From Palleronia rufa (GTDB lineage Bacteria; Pseudomonadota; Alphaproteobacteria; Rhodobacterales; Rhodobacteraceae), in NCBI RefSeq assembly GCF_000743715.1, contig NZ_JQEY01000009.1:17023-81022 (forward strand): a stretch of DNA of 64,000 nucleotides. The letters run 5' to 3'. Positions within the stretch are counted from its first letter, which is position 1, and every line of letters begins with the position of its first letter. Shown here piece after piece: positions 1-8,101 of this stretch. The notes beneath the pieces were generated by a model that was not told the DNA's origin, searched no databases, and saw only the letters and a list, made by a program, of their open reading frames with translations. Made by a program: the position numbers and the translations under genes.

Positions 1-1
1 C

Positions 2-301
2 GCCCGGGTCCTGGACAAGATCGCAGAGGAGTCGGCCGAGCTGGCGGAGGCCCGCGAGAGCCAGGACCCGACCAGGACGGCAGAGGAGATGGGCGATCTG
101 CTGTTCTCTCTCGTGAACCTGGCGCGGCATCTGGGCGTGGATCCCGAAACCGCCCTCCGCGCCGCCAACGACAAGTTCGTGCGGCGATTCGGCGCGGTCG
201 AATCCACGCTGGCCGCCGCCGGAACGCGCCCGGAGGAGGCGAGCCTGGCCGAAATGGACGCCGCCTGGGACGCCGCAAAGCGGTCGGAGCGGGGCGAATA
301 A
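2..301 (+). CDS. mazG: MazG nucleoside triphosphate pyrophosphohydrolase, C-terminal part
   Basis: The reading frame is already open at the window edge, so only the last 99 codons are visible. The fragment has the helical MazG signature: acidic residues in an EESAELAEA helix near its start, then EEMGDLLFSLVNLARHLGVD, in which the acidic side chains bind the magnesium needed for hydrolysis. MazG converts (d)NTPs to monophosphates plus pyrophosphate and is a cytosolic house-cleaning enzyme. The gene ends with TAA, 87 bases before the next start. The assignment to the second MazG domain rests on the motif and on its position at the C-terminus. The N-terminal domain lies outside the window. Confidence 0.85.
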   Translation, partial: ARVLDKIAEESAELAEARESQDPTRTAEEMGDLLFSLVNLARHLGVDPETALRAANDKFVRRFGAVESTLAAAGTRPEEASLAEMDAAWDAAKRSERGE

Positions 302-388
302 TCCGACCTTCCCAGTCAGGTATTGACCCGACCAAAAAACTCAGGTTCTTTCGGCCCCATCGAAGACGCAACCCCGAGAGGCTCCCCG

Positions 389-1387
389 ATGCGCACACTT
401 ATTGCCGCCACGCTGGCGGCCACAACCGCCCTGCCCGCCTTGGCCGAGGTCAACATCTACTCCTACCGCCAGCCGGAACTGATCCAGCCGATCCTGGACG
501 GGTTCACCGAAGAGACCGGGATCGACACCAATGTCGCCTATGTGGACAAGGGTCTGGTGGAGAGGTTGCAGGCCGAAGGCGCGCGCAGTCCGGCCGACAT
601 CATCCTGACCGTGGACAGCGGCCGGCTGATCAACGCCAAGGAGGCCGGCGTCCTCCAGGCGGTCGAAGGCGGCGCGCTTTCCGACAACATCCCCGCGACC
701 CTGCGCGACCCGGACGGCTACTGGTACGGCGTCACCACCCGCGGCCGCATCGTCTATGCCAGCAAGGACCGCGTGGCAGAGGGAGAGATCACCACCTATG
801 AGGATCTGGCCGATCCGAAGTGGAAGGGACGCATCTGCACGCGCTCCGGGACCCATCCCTACACGCTGGGACTGGTCGCGGCGATGATCGAGCATCGCGG
901 CGAGGAAGAGACCAGGACCTGGCTGCAGGGGGTCAAGGACAACCTGGCGCGCGACCCCGAAGGCAACGACCGCGCGCAGGTCAAGGCGATCTGGGCCGGC
1001 GAATGCGACATCTCTTTGGGCAACACCTATTACATGGGTGCGATGCTGGAGGATCCCGAGCAGGCCGAATGGGCCAATTCGGTGCGGGTGACCTTTCCGC
1101 AGTTCGAGGACGGCGGCACCCATGTGGACGTCTCCGGCGTGGCGATGGCCGCGAATGCCCCCAACCGGGAGGACGCGAAGGCGTTCATGGAGTACCTCGC
1201 GTCGCCCGAGGCCCAGAAGATCTATGCCGAGGCGGTGTACGAGTATCCCGCCGATCCGGACACTCCACCGGCCGATCTGGTGCAAAGCTGGGGCGACATC
1301 ACGCCGGACGACACCGACCTGGCCGCCATCGCCGCGCACCGAGGCGACGCGCTCCGCCTGGTCGAAGAGGTGAATTTCGACGGGTGA
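389..1387 (+). CDS. Iron(III) ABC transporter periplasmic binding protein (FbpA/FutA type)
   Basis: A 332-residue exported solute-binding protein. The ATG at 389 is chosen because it begins a clean signal peptide (MRTLIAATLAATTALPALA) followed directly by the mature EVNIYSYRQPEL start, which is typical of ferric-iron binding proteins. An upstream in-frame ATG at 323 would bury the signal peptide. The paired tyrosines Tyr214-Tyr215 in GNTYYMG are the family's iron ligands, and the segment with YGVTTRGRIVYAS is also characteristic. No permease or ATPase gene is visible downstream, so the rest of the transporter must lie elsewhere. A hairpin array begins right at its stop codon. Substrate (free Fe3+ or a chelate) is inferred from family only. 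Confidence 0.85.
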   Translation: MRTLIAATLAATTALPALAEVNIYSYRQPELIQPILDGFTEETGIDTNVAYVDKGLVERLQAEGARSPADIILTVDSGRLINAKEAGVLQAVEGGALSDNIPATLRDPDGYWYGVTTRGRIVYASKDRVAEGEITTYEDLADPKWKGRICTRSGTHPYTLGLVAAMIEHRGEEETRTWLQGVKDNLARDPEGNDRAQVKAIWAGECDISLGNTYYMGAMLEDPEQAEWANSVRVTFPQFEDGGTHVDVSGVAMAANAPNREDAKAFMEYLASPEAQKIYAEAVYEYPADPDTPPADLVQSWGDITPDDTDLAAIAAHRGDALRLVEEVNFDG

Positions 1388-1620
1388 TCGGCGATCAGCG
1401 ACGCCCCGGTGGGGCGTCGCCGCCGATCACGCCCGTAGCGCGAGCGGAGGGCCGGGGCGATCAGCGACGCCCCGGTTGGGCGTCGCCGCCGATCACGCCC
1501 GTAGCGCGAGCGGAGGGCCGGGGCGATCAGCGACGCCCCGGTGGGGCGTCGCCGCCGATCACGCCCGCAGCGCGAGCGGAGGGCCGGAGCGATCGGCGAC
1601 CCCCCGGCGGGGCGCATCGC
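1386..1620. repeat. Tandem 66-bp hairpin repeat, about 3.5 copies
   Basis: The same 66-base unit starts at 1391, 1457, 1523 and 1589; the last copy diverges after about 25 bases. Each unit contains a strong hairpin in which GCGACGCCCC pairs with GGGGCGTCGC across a loop of about 2 bases. In the first copy a second pair of arms (TGATCGGCG at 1386-1394 with CGCCGATCA at 1421-1429) extends the stem. The array starts on the stop codon of the iron-binding-protein gene, so the first hairpin could serve as its terminator. Because 66 is divisible by three, long open frames run through it on both strands; I regard these as artefacts. Confidence 0.85.
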
Positions 1621-1697
1621 TGCCGGCAAGGCATCGCATGACCCGGAGGCGCGGGAGAGCCCCGTCGTCGGCATGCGATCTTCCTCCGGGCGGCCGA

Positions 1698-2648
1698 TCA
1701 GACCAGCGGCATGGCGGGATCGCCGATCGGCTCCATCGCCGCGACGATCTGCTCGCGGATCCAGCGATGGGCGGGCGAGCGGGTGGAGCGGCGGTGCCAG
1801 ACCATGTCGATGCGCGGCGGCGAGACGTCCATGGGCGCCGCATAGACCGAGATGCCGGCCTTCTCGGCCACCGCATGGGCCAGCTGGACCGGGATCAGCG
1901 CGATCAGCTCCGACGACGCGACCGCGCGGTAGACGCCCGAGAAGACCGGCAGGGTCATCGCCACGCGCCGGCTGCGTCCGACCTTGGCAAGCGCTGCGTC
2001 GCCCATGGCCTCCAGCCGTCCTTCCGGGGAAAACAGCACATGTCCCAGCTCGCAAAAGAGGTCGAGCGGGATGACCCCTCCCGGAGCCACCTGCGCCCGC
2101 GCCAGCGCCGGATGGCCGACCCGGGCGATGGCGGCGAACGCCGACCAGAACAGCGGCCGGTGGTCTACCCAGTCGGGATAGGAAGTCTGCGGGATCAGCG
2201 CCAGATCGACTTCGTAGCGGTCGAGCGTGTCCACGTAGCTGTCGGGCACCAGGTCGACCAGCTGCACCCGGATGCCGGGCGCCCGGGCGGCCAGGTCGGC
2301 GGCCAGCCCCGGCATCAGCATCTCGGCGAAGAAATCGCTGCCCGAAAGGCGGAACGTGGCCTCGGCGGTCTCCGGCTCGAACGGCTTCGGACCATCGAGG
2401 AGCGATTCGAGCGACTCCAGCGCATCGCGAATCGGTAGCGTCAGCGAGACCGCGAAATCGGTGGCTTCCAGGCGGTTGCCGTGGCGGTGGAACAGCGGGT
2501 CGTCCAGCGCGTGGCGCAGCCGCCCCAGCGCGGCGGACACGGCGGGCTGGGACAGGCCCAGCCGGGTCGCCGCCCGCACGGTTGAGCCCTCGCGCAAAAG
2601 CGCGTCGAGAACGCGCAACAGATTCAGGTCGAAACTGGCGAAATTCAT
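1698..2648 (-). CDS. LysR-family transcriptional regulator
   Basis: A 316-residue protein with an N-terminal winged helix-turn-helix (about residues 1-60, with STVRAATRLGLSQPAVSAAL as the recognition region) and a periplasmic-binding-protein-like effector domain behind it. The start at 2648 gives MNFASFDLNLLRVLDAL, the usual LysR opening. The longer upstream frame has no family similarity. The gene is divergent from the cupin gene at 2757 with 108 bases between them. That is the classic layout for a LysR protein controlling its neighbour and itself. The effector is unknown. Confidence 0.88.
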   Translation of the reverse strand: MNFASFDLNLLRVLDALLREGSTVRAATRLGLSQPAVSAALGRLRHALDDPLFHRHGNRLEATDFAVSLTLPIRDALESLESLLDGPKPFEPETAEATFRLSGSDFFAEMLMPGLAADLAARAPGIRVQLVDLVPDSYVDTLDRYEVDLALIPQTSYPDWVDHRPLFWSAFAAIARVGHPALARAQVAPGGVIPLDLFCELGHVLFSPEGRLEAMGDAALAKVGRSRRVAMTLPVFSGVYRAVASSELIALIPVQLAHAVAEKAGISVYAAPMDVSPPRIDMVWHRRSTRSPAHRWIREQIVAAMEPIGDPAMPLV

Positions 2649-2756
2649 GGAGCCGATACGTACTATACGATCAATGAATTTAACAGCCGTCTTAATCTCG
2701 GCTAAGTTGTTTGCGACTGCAGCAATGCAGGCGCAAGAAGCTGTGCGGAGGATCGA
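2649..2756. promoter_or_regulatory. Divergent promoter region between lysR and the cupin gene
   Basis: This 108-base gap is clearly more AT-rich than its surroundings (about 2655-2720) and must hold the start sites of both divergent genes. LysR proteins normally bind such a gap, but I could not single out one convincing T-N11-A box. A good ribosome binding site (GGAGGA, about 2746-2751) precedes the TTG start of the cupin gene and decides that start. Confidence 0.5.
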
Positions 2757-3254
2757 TTGCAAGACCACATACTGGGTCCGGACACGGTGGAATGGCTCGG
2801 CACGAGCTACAAGACGATTCTGGCCGCTGGGGAGGGGTCGGGATCCCTTTCGATCGTGGACAGCGTCACGCCCGCCTCGATGGGGCCGCCGCGGCACGTT
2901 CATGAAGACGCGGATGAGACCTTCGTGATCCTGTCGGGCCGGGTGTTCTTCTGGCTCGACGGCACGGTGGTCGAGCGCGGCCCGGGGGAATCCGCTCACA
3001 TCCCCTGCGGCGCCGAACATACGTTCCGGGTCTCGGCGGACGGGCCCTCACGGCACCTGGTGATCCTGTCGCCCGGCGGGTTCGAGGAGTTCTTCTCCGA
3101 CATGGCCACGGGCGGCTATCAGATCCCGGAAGACTTCGACACCATTTCCGACATCGGCGCGCGGTATCACCTGCGATTCACCGGCCCCCCTCTGACCGAG
3201 GAAGAGACCGCCGTCCGGACGGATTGCGCAGATGGCGTGGCCTGCCGGCGATAA
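2757..3254 (+). CDS. Cupin-domain protein
   Basis: A 165-residue single-domain cupin. The start codon is TTG, five bases after GGAGGA. The cupin metal-binding motif is visible as PRHVHEDADETFVILSGRVFFWLDG-like sequence (two His and a Glu at about residues 47-54), followed by the second conserved block around HIPCGAEHTF. Small cupins of this kind are dioxygenases, isomerases or sugar/small-molecule binding proteins, so the reaction cannot be assigned. Divergent arrangement with the LysR gene suggests regulation by it. Confidence 0.75.
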   Translation: MQDHILGPDTVEWLGTSYKTILAAGEGSGSLSIVDSVTPASMGPPRHVHEDADETFVILSGRVFFWLDGTVVERGPGESAHIPCGAEHTFRVSADGPSRHLVILSPGGFEEFFSDMATGGYQIPEDFDTISDIGARYHLRFTGPPLTEEETAVRTDCADGVACRR

Positions 3255-3409
3255 CCGGAGCGGCACGCGCGTGGCCACCCGTTCCTGCCCCGGGGACGTG
3301 CCCGAACCCGGCCTGCGCTACATGTCGGACGTGCGGCACCGCCCGCAGTGCCTCCGGTGACCTGTCGTGCCGCATCTGGCGGACAACCGGGGGCGGACGG
3401 GGCGAGAGG

Positions 3410-3486
3410 TGGCGCGGTTGACGGGGCTCGAACCCGCGACCCCCGGCGTGACAGGCCGGTACTCTAACCAACTGAGCTACAACCGC
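3410..3486 (-). tRNA. tRNA-Asp (GTC), copy 1
   Basis: Read on the minus strand, the 77-base sequence folds as a cloverleaf. The acceptor is GCGGTTG paired with CAACCGC, the D-arm includes TAGCTCAGTTGGTTAGAG, the anticodon stem CCGGC/GCCGG carries GTC, and the T-arm is GCGGGTTCGAGCCCCGT. CCA is encoded. It is identical to the copy at 3509. Confidence 0.95.
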
Positions 3487-3508
3487 GTAGCGACGTCCGG
3501 GGCAATGG

Positions 3509-3585
3509 TGGCGCGGTTGACGGGGCTCGAACCCGCGACCCCCGGCGTGACAGGCCGGTACTCTAACCAACTGAGCTACAACCGC
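3509..3585 (-). tRNA. tRNA-Asp (GTC), copy 2
   Basis: This is identical in sequence to the gene at 3410-3486 with the same encoded CCA. The two copies are 22 bases apart and probably form one transcript in which this copy comes first. Confidence 0.95.
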
Positions 3586-3664
3586 CCATTGCGAACGTGA
3601 GCGGCGTTCTATGCACCCCCTCCAGACCCGTCAAGCGACAAAGGACCGGATCAGGGAAATTCGC

Positions 3665-3931
3665 TCAGTCAAAACAGCGCCGCACGCCCGGCATCAATCT
3701 TTGCAACTTGGCCGCGACGCCAATCAGTTGCCCGATCCGCTCGGACGGCCAGCGGCGCGCGTTGCGATACGCGCTCCGCTCGCACAGGCTGGCCGCAAGC
3801 GCGATCTCAGCATCGGCACGATCCTCGTCCGACATCGGTTCCAGCAGCGCATCGATCGTCGCCAGTTGCCGGACAATCAGATCCTGAACCGTGTCCTCGC
3901 AAAGGACACGTCCTCTCATGTTATATATCAT
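3665..3931 (-). CDS. Small unrecognised protein between tRNA genes
   Basis: I do not recognise this 88-residue frame. It starts MIYNMRGRVLCEDTVQ and contains an acidic stretch (EPMSDEDRADAEIALAASL) likely to be helical, then a basic C-terminal part. It has two cysteines and no membrane segment. The first codons are unusually AT-rich (ATGATATATAACATG) compared with the surrounding genome, and the gene sits alone between tRNA-Asp and tRNA-Val, a typical place for acquired DNA. An internal ATG five codons later is an alternative start. It may not be a real gene. Confidence 0.4.
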   Translation of the reverse strand: MIYNMRGRVLCEDTVQDLIVRQLATIDALLEPMSDEDRADAEIALAASLCERSAYRNARRWPSERIGQLIGVAAKLQRLMPGVRRCFD

Positions 3932-4242
3932 CGCTCACTCACCGTAACGTGGATGCCGTGAACATTAGCATCCAATTTGCAACCCCTAGGGGAGTTCATA
4001 GCAGGCGGAACGTCCTTCGATAAAGAACTTTATTGGAGTTATCGCTGTGCGATGGCGTCGCAGCGGCCGTATATCCCCTTCGGTACGTTATAGAACCCGT
4101 CGCGGGAGAGTTACCTAGCGTCACCCGCGAGTCGTGAAAGAGGCCCGTGACCGATTGTCACAAGACATTCCGCGCCGCAAGGGCCGGCCGTCTGCGACGT
4201 CGCGTGACGGACCGTCGGACTCTTTGGGATGACGGGTGCGGA
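3932..4242. other. Gene-free interval between the small frame and tRNA-Val
   Basis: These 311 bases contain no convincing coding frame. The first half (about 3940-4060) has lower GC than the rest of the chromosome and would contain the promoter of the minus-strand frame that starts at 3931. Nothing else was recognised. Confidence 0.5.
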
Positions 4243-4318
4243 TGGTGGGCGATGACGGGTTCGAACCGCCGACATTCTCGGTGTAAACGAGACGCTCTAC
4301 CGACTGAGCTAATCGCCC
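4243..4318 (-). tRNA. tRNA-Val (TAC)
   Basis: On the minus strand the 76 bases fold as a cloverleaf. The acceptor is GGGCGAT paired with ATCGCCC, discriminator A and encoded CCA. The anticodon stem CTCGT/ACGAG region presents TAC, and the T-loop is GGTTCGAACC. Confidence 0.95.
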
Positions 4319-4358
4319 CCGCAGACCGCCATACATCCGGTGCCGGGGGGACCGCAAG

Positions 4359-5288
4359 CTACCACTCGAACGGCGGCCCGATGCTGCGCGACGCCAGCAG
4401 GAACGCATCCGCCGCCATCTCCAGGGGCCGCAGGTCCGTGTCGCTCCCGGATCCGCGGACAAGCTCGGCCAGACGCGCATAGACAAGCGCGTATTCCGCT
4501 GTCTCACCGCCCAGGTCGATCTCACCCTGCCCGTCGTCTATGCCGGTGCCGGAGCGGGTCAGCACGAAGCTCTCGCGGTCGGTCTCGATCTCCATGTTCC
4601 AGACCGGCGCGCCCTTGTGGCCCCAGTCGAGCCGCGCCGAAACCCGCGCCCCGTCGCCGTGGCCGAATTCCAGATCGGCGGAGATAGGCGTCTCGCGCCC
4701 GTCCGGCACCACCATCTCGGCGCGGGTCAGGTGCACCCGCCCGTCCAGGATCGCCACCAGGATCGAGAACGCGTTGATGCCCGGGTCGAACACGCCTAGG
4801 TTTCCCGCCTCCCACACCCAGTCCTGATCGGGATGGAACTGGCGCACATCCTCCCGCCAGTCCACATGCAGCCGGCGCAGCGCGGCACCCCGAAGGCGCC
4901 GCGCCGCCTCCTCCACGGCCGCGCCCATCCGGCTATGCCAGCTGGCATAGAGCGTGACGCCCGCATCGCGGGCCATGTCCTGCAGGATCCGGCATTCGCC
5001 CAGCGTCGTGGCGGGCGGCTTTTCCAGCATCACGTTCAGACCGGCGGCGATGGCCTTCTTGGCATAGGCGAAGCGCGGCGCCGGCGGCAGCGCCAGCGAC
5101 ACCGTGCGGATGTCGCCGGGATCGGCAAGGAAAGCGTCCATATCTTCATGGGCGCGGACGCCCTCGACCTCGGCATTGCGGCTGATCGTGGCCGCCAGAT
5201 GCCAGTCGGGGCTGTCGTTCAGCGCCGGGATATGTTCGTCACGGGCGATCTTGCCGATCCCGGCAAGGGCGATGGGCATGGATGACAT
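4359..5288 (-). CDS. Gfo/Idh/MocA oxidoreductase, L-arabinose/D-galactose 1-dehydrogenase type
   Basis: A 309-residue NAD(P)-dependent sugar dehydrogenase. The N-terminus IALAGIGKIARDEHIPAL carries the Rossmann glycine motif in the same form as L-arabinose 1-dehydrogenase and D-galactose 1-dehydrogenase. The EKPPATTLGE loop (about residue 90) is the family's EKP motif with the catalytic lysine. The conserved WEAGNLGVFDPGINAFSI segment contributes the catalytic Asp/Asn region. It would oxidise an aldose at C1 to the lactone as the first step of oxidative pentose or galactose breakdown. No other sugar-pathway genes are next to it. Start is MSSM at 5288; the internal Met four codons later is equally possible. 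Confidence 0.75.
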   Translation of the reverse strand: MSSMPIALAGIGKIARDEHIPALNDSPDWHLAATISRNAEVEGVRAHEDMDAFLADPGDIRTVSLALPPAPRFAYAKKAIAAGLNVMLEKPPATTLGECRILQDMARDAGVTLYASWHSRMGAAVEEAARRLRGAALRRLHVDWREDVRQFHPDQDWVWEAGNLGVFDPGINAFSILVAILDGRVHLTRAEMVVPDGRETPISADLEFGHGDGARVSARLDWGHKGAPVWNMEIETDRESFVLTRSGTGIDDGQGEIDLGGETAEYALVYARLAELVRGSGSDTDLRPLEMAADAFLLASRSIGPPFEW

Positions 5289-5383
5289 CGGATCTCCTGG
5301 CGGCGTCGCTCAAGTCTCCGCCCGTCAGATGGGACCGGCGGCGGCCAAGTCAACGCGGACACCGATTTGCCGCCGCCCGGGAC

Positions 5384-5905
5384 CTAGAGAGCGCGCTTCA
5401 CGGCGCGGTCCGGGACGCCCAGCCGCGCCTTCAGCGCCCGGTGAACGCTTTCGGGGACGAACGGACCCACGTCGCCGCCCAGGCGGGCGATCTCCTTGAC
5501 CAGCCGCGAGGCCACGGCCTGATGCTCCGGCTCGGCCATCAGGAACACCGTCTCGATACTGTCGTCCAGGGCGCGGTTCATGCCGACCATCTGGAACTCG
5601 TACTCGAAATCGGCCACCGCGCGCAGTCCGCGCACGATCACCCGCGCGCCCACGTCGCGGGCGCAGTCGATCAGCAGGTTCTCGAACGGATGGGCGAAGA
5701 TCTCCGTCCCGGTGCGCGCGGCGATGGAGCCGCATTCGGCCTCGATCATGGCGACGCGCTCGGACAGTTCGAACATCGGTCCCTTGTCGCGGTTGATCGC
5801 CACGCCGATCACCAGCCGGTCCACCAGCTGGCAGGCCCGGCTGATGATGTCCAGGTGGCCGTTGGTCACCGGGTCGAACGTCCCCGGATAGAGTGCCGTC
5901 CTCAT
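5384..5905 (-). CDS. coaD: Phosphopantetheine adenylyltransferase
   Basis: A 173-residue cytosolic enzyme that adenylylates 4'-phosphopantetheine in the fourth step of coenzyme A synthesis. It has the nucleotidyltransferase signature YPGTFDPVTNGHLD at residues 6-19 with the T/HxGH-type ATP-binding histidine. RGLRAVADFEYE and the C-terminal SRLVKEIARLGGDV block are also CoaD-specific. Length matches the family. It lies upstream of the sugar dehydrogenase on the same strand with a 95-base gap. Confidence 0.95.
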   Translation of the reverse strand: MRTALYPGTFDPVTNGHLDIISRACQLVDRLVIGVAINRDKGPMFELSERVAMIEAECGSIAARTGTEIFAHPFENLLIDCARDVGARVIVRGLRAVADFEYEFQMVGMNRALDDSIETVFLMAEPEHQAVASRLVKEIARLGGDVGPFVPESVHRALKARLGVPDRAVKRAL

Positions 5906-5977
5906 CGCCGCGCCCTCCCTCGCCTGTTTCGCGCAGGCAACGGGATTGCGTCCCGGAACGCAAGCCTCGCGGTGGCG

Positions 5978-6409
5978 TCAGTGGCCCATCACCATGCCCT
6001 GAAGCGCGTCGCGCTCCATGGACAGCTCTCCCAGCCGGGCCTTGACCACGTCGCCGATGGACACCAGCCCCACCATGCGGTCGCCGGCCATGACCGGCAT
6101 ATGGCGGAACCGCCCCTCGGTCATCTTGCTCAGCACCTCGTCCAGACCGTCGTGGGGAGAGCAGGACTGGATCGTTGCGGTCATCATCGACGCCACGTCC
6201 CGGTCGAGGCATCCCGGCCCGCTGCGGCCGAGTTCGCGCACGATGTCCCGCTCCGACAGGATGCCCACAGGGGCCTCGTCCTCGTCGCAGACGATCACCG
6301 CGCCGATGCGCTTTTCCGACAGCAGGCGCGCGGCATCGCCCACCGTGGCACCGGGTTTCACGGTCACGACGTCGCCGCCCTTGTCGCCCAGGATCCGCTC
6401 GATGCGCAT
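5978..6409 (-). CDS. CBS-domain pair protein
   Basis: A 143-residue protein made of two CBS domains: first VTVKPGATVGDAARLLSEKRIGAVIVCDE with GILSERDIVRELG, then CSPHDGLDEVLSKMTEGRFRHMPVMAGDRMVGLVSIGDVVKARL. Such stand-alone pairs bind adenosine nucleotides and act as energy or redox sensors for partner enzymes. No partner domain is fused, and the partner is unknown. The gene is divergent from mmsA at 6565. Confidence 0.88.
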   Translation of the reverse strand: MRIERILGDKGGDVVTVKPGATVGDAARLLSEKRIGAVIVCDEDEAPVGILSERDIVRELGRSGPGCLDRDVASMMTATIQSCSPHDGLDEVLSKMTEGRFRHMPVMAGDRMVGLVSIGDVVKARLGELSMERDALQGMVMGH

Positions 6410-6564
6410 GGTCTCACCTCCTTGCCGTGCTCGCGGACCCAGCGTGGTCGCGGGTGCGGCCCTCTGTCAAGCCGGGCCGGTCCGCCGGGACCGCAAACTG
6501 CGCGTTGAACCCCCGGAATCCACGGCCTAGTCTGCGCCAACGACACACCGGGGAGGAACGAGCG

Positions 6565-8064
6565 ATGGACGACCTGTATCACTGGATCGACGGCAAACGC
6601 GCGAAGGGTGGATCGGATCGGTTCGCGGATGTCATGAACCCCGCCACGGGAGAGGTGCAGGCCCGCGTCCCGCTGGCCTCGGCGCAGGAGATCGGCGCGG
6701 CCATCGCCTCCGCCGCCCGCGCGCAGGTCGGCTGGGCGGCGACCAATCCCCAGCGCCGCGCGCGGGTGATGATGACGTTCGGCCAGCTCATCAACCAGCA
6801 CATGGACGAGCTGGGAGAGCTGGTCAGCCGCGAGCACGGCAAGACCCTGCCCGACGGGCGCGGCGACGTGCAGCGCGGCCTTGAGGTGATAGAGGTCTGC
6901 ATGGGCGCGCCCTCCCACCTCAAGGGCGAGTTCACCGACGACGGCGGCCCCGGCATCGACCTTTACTCCATGCGCCAACCCCTTGGCGTCGTGGCCGGAA
7001 TCACCCCGTTCAACTTCCCCGCCATGATCCCGCTGTGGAAGATGGGTCCGGCCCTCGTCTCCGGCAACGCGATGATCCTGAAACCGTCCGAGCGCTGTCC
7101 CTCCACCGCCCTGCGGCTCGCCGAACTGCTGCAGGAGGCCGGGTTGCCGGACGGCGTGTTGCAGGTGGTCAACGGCGACAAGGAGGCCGTGGACGCGATC
7201 CTGGACGACGACACGATCCAGGCGGTCGGCTTCGTCGGCTCCACCCCGATCGCGCAGTACATCTATGGCCGCGCCTGCTCCAACGGCAAGCGCGCGCAAT
7301 GTTTCGGCGGGGCCAAGAACCACATGATCGTCATGCCCGACGCCGATCTCGACAAGGCCGCCGACGCGCTGGTGGGGGCCGGCTTCGGCGCCGCCGGCGA
7401 ACGCTGCATGGCGATCTCGGTCGCCGTGCCGGTGGGCAAGAAGACCGCCGACGCGCTGGTGGAAAAGCTCGTCCCGCGCATCGAAAGCCTCAAGATCGGC
7501 CCCTATACCGCTGGCGACGATGTGGATTTCGGCCCCGTCATCACTCGGGCCGCGCAGGACCGGATCAACGGGCTGGTGGACAAGGGCGTGGACGAAGGCG
7601 CCACCCTGCGCGTGGACGGCCGCGGGTTCAGGATGCAGGGCTATGAGGACGGCTTTTTCGTCGGCGCGTCCTTCTTCGACGACGTGACCCCGGAGATGGA
7701 GATCTACCGTCAGGAGATCTTCGGCCCCGTGCTCTGCCAGGTCCGCGCCGACACCTATGAGGACGCGCTGAAACTGACCATGGACAACCCCTACGGCAAC
7801 GGCTGCGCGATCTTCACCGCCGACGGCGATGTGGCGCGCGATTTCGCGCATCGTGTGAACGTGGGCATGGTCGGGATCAACTTCCCGATTCCGGTGCCGC
7901 TCAGCTATCACACTTTCGGCGGCTGGAAGAAATCGGCGTTCGGGGATCTCAACCAGTACGGCCCGGACGCGTTCCGGTTCTATACCCGCACCAAGACGGT
8001 GACCGAGCGCTGGTTCTCCGGCATCAAGGACGGTGCCGAAACCGCCTTCAGGGCGATGGATTGA
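6565..8064 (+). CDS. mmsA: Methylmalonate-semialdehyde dehydrogenase (CoA-acylating)
   Basis: A 499-residue aldehyde dehydrogenase superfamily enzyme that turns (methyl)malonate semialdehyde plus CoA and NAD+ into propionyl-CoA, the last step of valine breakdown. Start ATG 6565 follows GGGAGG with good spacing. Family marks are [18 protein letters not shown], the glycine-rich [14 protein letters not shown], and the catalytic cysteine Cys281 in [11 protein letters not shown]. The ERCMA context distinguishes MmsA from ordinary aldehyde dehydrogenases. It is the first gene of a run with an acyl-CoA dehydrogenase, a hydroxyisobutyryl-CoA hydrolase and hydroxyisobutyrate dehydrogenase, which together make the valine pathway. 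Confidence 0.95.
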   Translation: MDDLYHWIDGKRAKGGSDRFADVMNPATGEVQARVPLASAQEIGAAIASAARAQVGWAATNPQRRARVMMTFGQLINQHMDELGELVSREHGKTLPDGRGDVQRGLEVIEVCMGAPSHLKGEFTDDGGPGIDLYSMRQPLGVVAGITPFNFPAMIPLWKMGPALVSGNAMILKPSERCPSTALRLAELLQEAGLPDGVLQVVNGDKEAVDAILDDDTIQAVGFVGSTPIAQYIYGRACSNGKRAQCFGGAKNHMIVMPDADLDKAADALVGAGFGAAGERCMAISVAVPVGKKTADALVEKLVPRIESLKIGPYTAGDDVDFGPVITRAAQDRINGLVDKGVDEGATLRVDGRGFRMQGYEDGFFVGASFFDDVTPEMEIYRQEIFGPVLCQVRADTYEDALKLTMDNPYGNGCAIFTADGDVARDFAHRVNVGMVGINFPIPVPLSYHTFGGWKKSAFGDLNQYGPDAFRFYTRTKTVTERWFSGIKDGAETAFRAMD

Positions 8065-8101
8065 CGCCACGGCCGGCGGCGCGACGGAAGGGATCACCGA
8101 C

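Noticed and set aside
341..1339. Long minus-strand open frame opposite the iron-binding-protein gene
   Set aside because: It has no domain pattern, lies fully antisense to a clear gene with signal peptide and metal ligands, and reflects GC-rich codon structure.
1222..2055. Minus-strand frame across the 66-bp repeats and the lysR 3' end
   Set aside because: It stays open only because the repeat unit is a multiple of three; it overlaps real genes on both sides and has no family.
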